Made by a program: the position numbers and the translations under genes
The notes under the pieces: model-generated
Told to the model about the DNA's origin: nothing
The model's database searches: none
What the model saw: only the letters and a program-made list of their open reading frames with translations
Part shown: piece by piece, positions 59,141-64,000 of the stretch
Numbering within the stretch: position 1 is the first letter of the stretch
How the letters are laid out: each line of letters starts with the position of its first letter
Assembly: GCA_038025085.1 (NCBI GenBank)
Contig: CM076142.1
Coordinates: forward strand, 11,320,001-11,384,000
Source: Tetragonia tetragonoides
Lineage: Eukaryota; Streptophyta; Magnoliopsida; Caryophyllales; Aizoaceae
DNA: 64,000 bases
Reading direction: 5' to 3'

Positions 59141-59981
59141 TGTAGTTGTTGGGCCAAAGTGAAGGAGTATGTCCCGATAAGATATCACGTGCAATTAAGG
59201 TCAGAGATTCGATAAACCAAATTGTAATTTGCATGATTTATCTACTTACATCTCAGATCTCACATTGGCCATACCCACACACCAAAAATGTGAAAAAATT
59301 GGGGTTTCAATATACAACACTACCTATTGGTAGCTGAACTAGAATGTTTTTTTAATATCTTTTCATATGGATGACACCAATTCAGTCAAAAGAGAGCACC
59401 GCCTCAAATAATGGAAATGGGGGTGGGGGCTTTGGTGATTTGAGGCTGGGACTTGCCTTGGTCTTGACTGGCAGTTCTATCGAGTTAAAGGGGAGGGTGA
59501 GCGGAGTCTGCTAATGTCTATGGCCAATTGAGCAAAGTTGAGAGACAAAGAATGAAAATGACAGAAAAATGCAACCAACGAAATAGCACTGCTCAATAAT
59601 ATCAACACAGTCAATAGAAAAGGAGAGACGAAACAACAATAAGAGCACAATGCACGAGGCTTCCGCTCAAGCAAAGCTAGAGGAAGTAAAAGAGCACAGA
59701 AAAGTGTAAAAGAAAGGCTCAAGATTAGCTTTGGAAAGATTCTCAATTGAATTTTTTTATAAAAATTATTTCGACATTCTCTCAGTATATATTAACAGGT
59801 TTTTGCCCAAGAATAAGATGATTCTAATTGCATAAAAGATTGCCTGAAATATGAATTTGCTTGCAGGTCCAACATATTATCTGAGGCACTTAATAAAAAA
59901 ATCTACAACAATGAAACAAAGCGAAGATGAGCATATCTTGAAAGAGAAGCTGACCCCTCAGATATATAAATTTAGAAGATA
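59141..59981. other. Convergent intergenic region, no gene seen
   Basis: Between the GST (plus) and glutaredoxin (minus) genes. It probably contains the glutaredoxin 3' UTR. The short frames here have no recognisable features. Confidence 0.5.
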
Positions 59982-62900
59982 CTAGCTCTGTGAATTGTTG
60001 GCTTTTGCTTCCGCAAGCAATGGTTCAAGTTCCCCTTTCCGATACAGTTTTACAGTATCTGCAACAAACCATTGAACAGTTAAGATACATTTAGTATCGT
60101 AGTGTCTATTATTCTTAGGAAGCATGTTCCATGATTTAATTAAAATTTCATATTCATGAGAAGGAACTCATTATTACTGGCTAATAGGTAAGCATTGTCA
60201 ATAATAGCATCCAAGTAATTCATAGTCATCAAGAAGACCAAAGTACTAAAGAGGTGGACAGGTGGTAGAAACTTTTAGATCACATCAGAAAATCTGCACA
60301 TGCTCTCAGTTGCAGAGCGAGGATTGATACATACAGAATGCTAAAACTTCCAAACCCAAGTACCAAAATGGGGATTACCAGCCACAGAACTGTTGCAAAT
60401 GATGAAACAGAAAATGGATAATTACCTGTACAACCACCAATGTGTCTGCCCCCTGATCAGACAAAAAAAGAAAAATAAGAATTCCATAAATATCAGTAGT
60501 CCACTCCATCCGATTAAAGAGTATTACTAAGCCAACTTTAAATAGGTTTACAATACTTTACATAGCTGACAGCAAACTAGAGAAAATTGTCAGGAAATAT
60601 TTCATTCAGGTATACTGAGGGAGCATAAGTTGGGAGCTCAAGTGGTAGAGCACTAGAGCACCCACACCTCCAACTTCAAAGTTGGGGGTTCAAGTCTCAT
60701 TGCCCTCAATTTTGATATTGTGGGTGGTAGTTAACTAATTATGTACTTATGTTGTGGACATCTGGGCCTTTCCCCATCCCTTGATGTAATGGGTCAATGA
60801 GCCGGGCTTTCTTGCCTTATCCAAAAACAAAAAAAAATTCAAGGTTTGGCGAAATATCAATAAGGCCTAGTGAGGTTTAGTAATTACATTGACGTATCTA
60901 TTGTTGAAAACACTTTCAATAAGGTATACTCTGGTCATCTGACAGTGACTGGACGATGACATGGTGGTTATTTTCCTGATAGACTTACTAACATGTTATT
61001 CTTTGTGACAAAAGAGCCCTTACACCTATTGACTGATATATCTTCCTAAACTTTAATGTTGTAATATTACAGAGTTAGCCCTTCAAGATAAAGAACATAT
61101 GAGAATTACATTTCTTCTTAGCCAGAGAAATGCAGAAAGAAAGACTGGATGCACCATCAGCTCTTGCTGCTTCACCCAGCAGAGGCCTCCCCTCTTTCCT
61201 CCCCTGCTCTGCCAGCCATTGCGACAGTGCAGGCTTAACCAGTGCTGCTGAGATCGTAACATGCCCACCAGTCCAGAGCGACAGGGCCTCCAACAGGTGT
61301 CAACACTTCCCCTTCCCTATCGTCTGACACAGGGAACTATAGTCTCCGGAAGTTGCAATGGCGGCGAAACCTTCATAGCCATTGCTGATAGTTTGGGATA
61401 AAGTTTTCTACATTTTCCCTTTTTACCACTTCAATTAAAAATTTTAGCGTTTGTATTTTATTTATATTTACTTAAATTTATAAAGATACATTACATATCC
61501 TTCCAGAAATATTAAAGATACACATTACATATAAGTTAATTCTTTATTTGTAGAATTTTTTCCTTATTCCTGTTTGGTTGTGGCGGCCTGGCTGGGGGTA
61601 ACTTTGTTCCTTTTTCTTAAAGAAGTCCACTTTCTTTGTCAAGTATCTTGAGCATTGTTGTTCAGCTTCTCTAGGGATATTTTCATCCTTTCAACAGATA
61701 ACCGAAATCACAATTTTGACTTGCAGTCGACTTTCTAGCACAGTATACCTCAATGTAAATATTGAATCCTCAGTATACATCACTGATGTTTTGTGAGATA
61801 TTTTAAGTAAACCTCAGTAGACATTTTTCTAAATTATTTATATTACTTCTAGAGTAGAAATGATACATGAAAAATTCAAAATCTTGCTCACACACTTTAG
61901 TAGGAACCAATATGAATGTTTTTTTTGAGTGAAAACCAATATGAATGTTACGTAATCATTGTTACTTTGTAGTTTAGCAAGTGGCTTCCCCACCCCCACC
62001 CCCCCCCCGTTTGCAGTTGAAGTCACAGACAACTACATTCCAAAAACAATCTATAGGATAACTCACCAATGAAAACATTAGGAACAGTATGTTGTCCAGT
62101 AAGCCTCTCCAGGACCTTCTGCAATTGAGGCCCTTGAGGACCTAAAACATCAAGATATTAGAACAATAGTAAGTCATCATCTTGACAATTAGATTTTAGA
62201 AGTCATAAGAAAAGATAATGACCAATTGATCTTCGAAAGAGAGGAAAGACTTATAGCTGCACATGTAATATGAGAAGGCAATCCACAGAAAAGCTCAGAT
62301 ATCCAATATTCAAATCCAAATTTGTGGCCTTGTGGTCGTTCACTCCCTCACAGTCTGAATCCTGTCTCAATACAGGTACATAACAAAATGCAGAGACAAA
62401 AGTAAGATAGCTGCTTATGCGATCAGTGACTCTTAGAAGTCAAAGTCACTCACAGCTATTGTGACTTCCTTTATTTTCCATTTCAAAAGTTTCCTGTGTA
62501 CAAACCATGAGGGGGTAACTCAGCTGGTAAGACCTCTGAGAAGTATTCCAGAGCTCCCAGGTTCGAGTCCCCTCAGAACCACTGGAGGTTTTCCTGGTCG
62601 TTAACTTCAGGGCCCATGGGATTAGTCGTTAACCGATGGTGCGCTAGGTATCCAAATTACTAAAGACACAAAAACAAAAGCCCGTGTTCTTACTCATTAT
62701 ACTCAACTGCATAAACTCTATAATCTAAATGAAGATAGTAAACCAATCAAGGTGTTAGAACAGTGTCTCTATTCAACAGTCAACATAACCCCCCCCCCCC
62801 TTCTATACCCAATTGGTTGAGATGGCATTATACGTTATGGTGTGCTGAGCACCGAGCTCTCGAGATTCCCACAGAACATATATGGCAGGATTATACATTG

Positions 62901-64000
62901 GCATCAGTGCTTTCCTCCTATTACATCATTTCAATAGAATCTACGGTCTACCACACTCATTGCTTGTACCACAAAACATGTTCCTATATGACCTTCCTCA
63001 TATTTCCTGCTAAGACCTAACATTTGAGAGATGTCTCTGAAAACAAAAATCTCTATGTGAGAAATTATGTTCCAAGGGGAAAAAGATAAAGAAAAGATGT
63101 TTATTCCAGTAAATTAGACTTAGTATTGCTCATATCACAAAAGATGTTTTGCTTGCTACGAAAACAAACAAATGTACGCCAATTCATATATTCAGGCTCA
63201 AAATCTCCACATTACAATCCATTTTCCTTAACTCCTTTCATCTCCCTGTCTTCAAAACGCTAAACTCTGCAGCTTTCAGTCTGATTCAAAATGCCAAATA
63301 TTGTGCTCCTTTTCCATATTATTCACTTTATCTAGTAGCTCTATTCACATCCACCAAAGTTCTCATAGTTCATTGTTCTCAATGACAAGGTAAGTGCCTG
63401 ATCAAGTTTATCTCATAATTAAAGACTATTTTGTGCAACAATATCTCAACCTAAACTTCAGATAAGACAAAGTAAAAAACAATATCATAACCTAATTTGT
63501 TTAGAGCTTATGAACCCTCATTGAATCAAGGAACAACCAATATATTCATATGTTTGCAAGGAAATACACTTGAAGATGATAGGAACATACCCAATTCATC
63601 CAATTCTATAACCAATGGCTCCACGCCAAGTCTTTTAAACAATGTCTTCACCTCAGAAGAGTACCTTCACAAAACCTCACACATTTCAACAAGAAACCCA
63701 AAATCCACTTCAAATCCCTTAAGAAAATCAAACATAATTTACCAAATAACCCAAGTTCAGAATGAACAAAATTAACTCAAAAAACAACAAAAGCACAATT
63801 TTTTTGTGAAATGTATAATATGAAAACTTACGAGCACCAAGATTTGGAGTAAACAACAACTGGGTTCTCAGTAGTTGTCTTCTTCACTGTCTCTTCAAGC
63901 CGTGACCCAAAAGAAGAAGAAGATGGAGAGGAATCAGAGGATGAACACATGGCTCGAACAGCCATGGATTTTTTGTTAAAAAGGAATTTGGTGGTATTGT
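59982..64000 (-). CDS. GRXS12: Chloroplast glutaredoxin, GRXS12/GRXC5 type, 5' end outside the window
   Basis: Exons: 64000-63832 (partial), 63664-63591, 62141-62067, 60452-60426 and 60058-59982. All phases agree, giving 139 visible residues to the stop TAG. The frame stays open to the window end ([17 protein letters not shown]), so the transit peptide probably begins beyond it. The mature part has [33 protein letters not shown]. The active site is CSYS, with Ser in place of the second Cys, as in GRXS12. Glutathione-site motifs [18 protein letters not shown] follow. Members reduce glutathionylated proteins in the stroma. The first intron falls inside the Ser codon right after the catalytic Cys. 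A 27-bp exon 4 encodes only GGRHIGGCT. Confidence 0.93.
60620..60836 (+). mobile_element. tRNA-derived SINE in glutaredoxin intron 3
   Basis: Box-A-like 'ctcaagtggtagagca' (60637) and box-B 'gggttcaagtctc' (60687), with an A-rich tail at 60823-60836. The target duplication is not clear. It lies between exons 3 and 4 on the opposite strand to the gene. Confidence 0.7.
61095..61330. other. GC-richer segment inside glutaredoxin intron 3, unexplained
   Basis: This stretch is distinctly more GC-rich than the rest of the intron. It has minus-strand open frame [20 protein letters not shown] continuing [19 protein letters not shown] do not recognise it. It may be a captured exon fragment or an inserted element. 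Confidence 0.3.
62508..62670 (+). mobile_element. tRNA-derived SINE in glutaredoxin intron 2
   Basis: A near-consensus box A 'taactcagctggtaagac' (62515) and a perfect box B 'ggttcgagtcccc' (62561) are followed by a unique body and an A-rich end 'aaagacacaaaaacaaaag'. No clear target duplication. Confidence 0.8.

Noticed and set aside
58803..59162. Hydrophobic Phe/Tyr/Val-rich frame
   Set aside because: Translation of the tttatg minisatellite.
62800..62870. Possible further SINE ('ccaattggttgagatggca..ctcgagattccc')
   Set aside because: Boxes are degenerate and no tail or target duplication is visible.

Overview
The window is nuclear DNA of a flowering plant, most likely a core eudicot. Genes have short GT-AG introns, light-harvesting and plastid proteins carry transit peptides, and the intergenic space is full of plant-type transposons (Copia LTR elements, CACTA, MULE, hAT, Stowaway and Tourist MITEs, L1 LINE, tRNA-SINEs). 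Cystine-knot peptides resembling the amaranth alpha-amylase inhibitor hint at Caryophyllales (Amaranthaceae-like), but this is an inference.

Layout. 0-25 kb is a transposon-rich accessory half. It holds a complete gag-only Copia element (60-3047), a knottin pseudogene split by a solo LTR (4.2-5.2 kb), and a palindrome-bearing TIR element (7.7-8.5 kb). Next is a stack of nested insertions (9.0-13.7 kb) sitting in a degraded copy of DNA also found at 25.4-25.8 kb. Then come an intact double-knottin gene (14.9-15.3 kb) and a 4.2 kb TIR element (18.6-22.8 kb) that carries two convergent genes, a plant-mobile-domain protein and a FAR1/MULE-type zinc-binding protein, with hairpin arrays in both first introns. 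The half ends with a TA microsatellite, a tandem satellite of about 310 bp and a decayed 18S rDNA 5' fragment.

26-64 kb is the gene-rich half: a TRM/LONGIFOLIA-type DUF4378 protein (26.0-32.1 kb, minus), an unrecognised 760-residue protein (39.7-43.4 kb, minus), psaE (44.9-46.1 kb, plus), an LPA1-like plastid membrane protein (47.8-50.4 kb, minus), a glycine-rich wall protein (52.3-53.8 kb, minus), a tau-GST pseudogene and an intact tau GST (55.5-58.5 kb, plus), and a plastid monothiol-type glutaredoxin (60.0 kb to the window end, minus, 5' end outside).

The set TRM, psaE, LPA1-like, glutaredoxin matches, from memory, the Arabidopsis neighbourhood At4g28760-At4g28730 and its duplicate At2g20240-At2g20270. 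The right half is therefore an old conserved block with later additions. psaE (photosystem I) and LPA1-like (photosystem II accumulation) both act in thylakoids, and the glutaredoxin acts in stroma. Exon boundaries were worked out by hand from reading frame, GT/AG sites and phase, and no database search was run.
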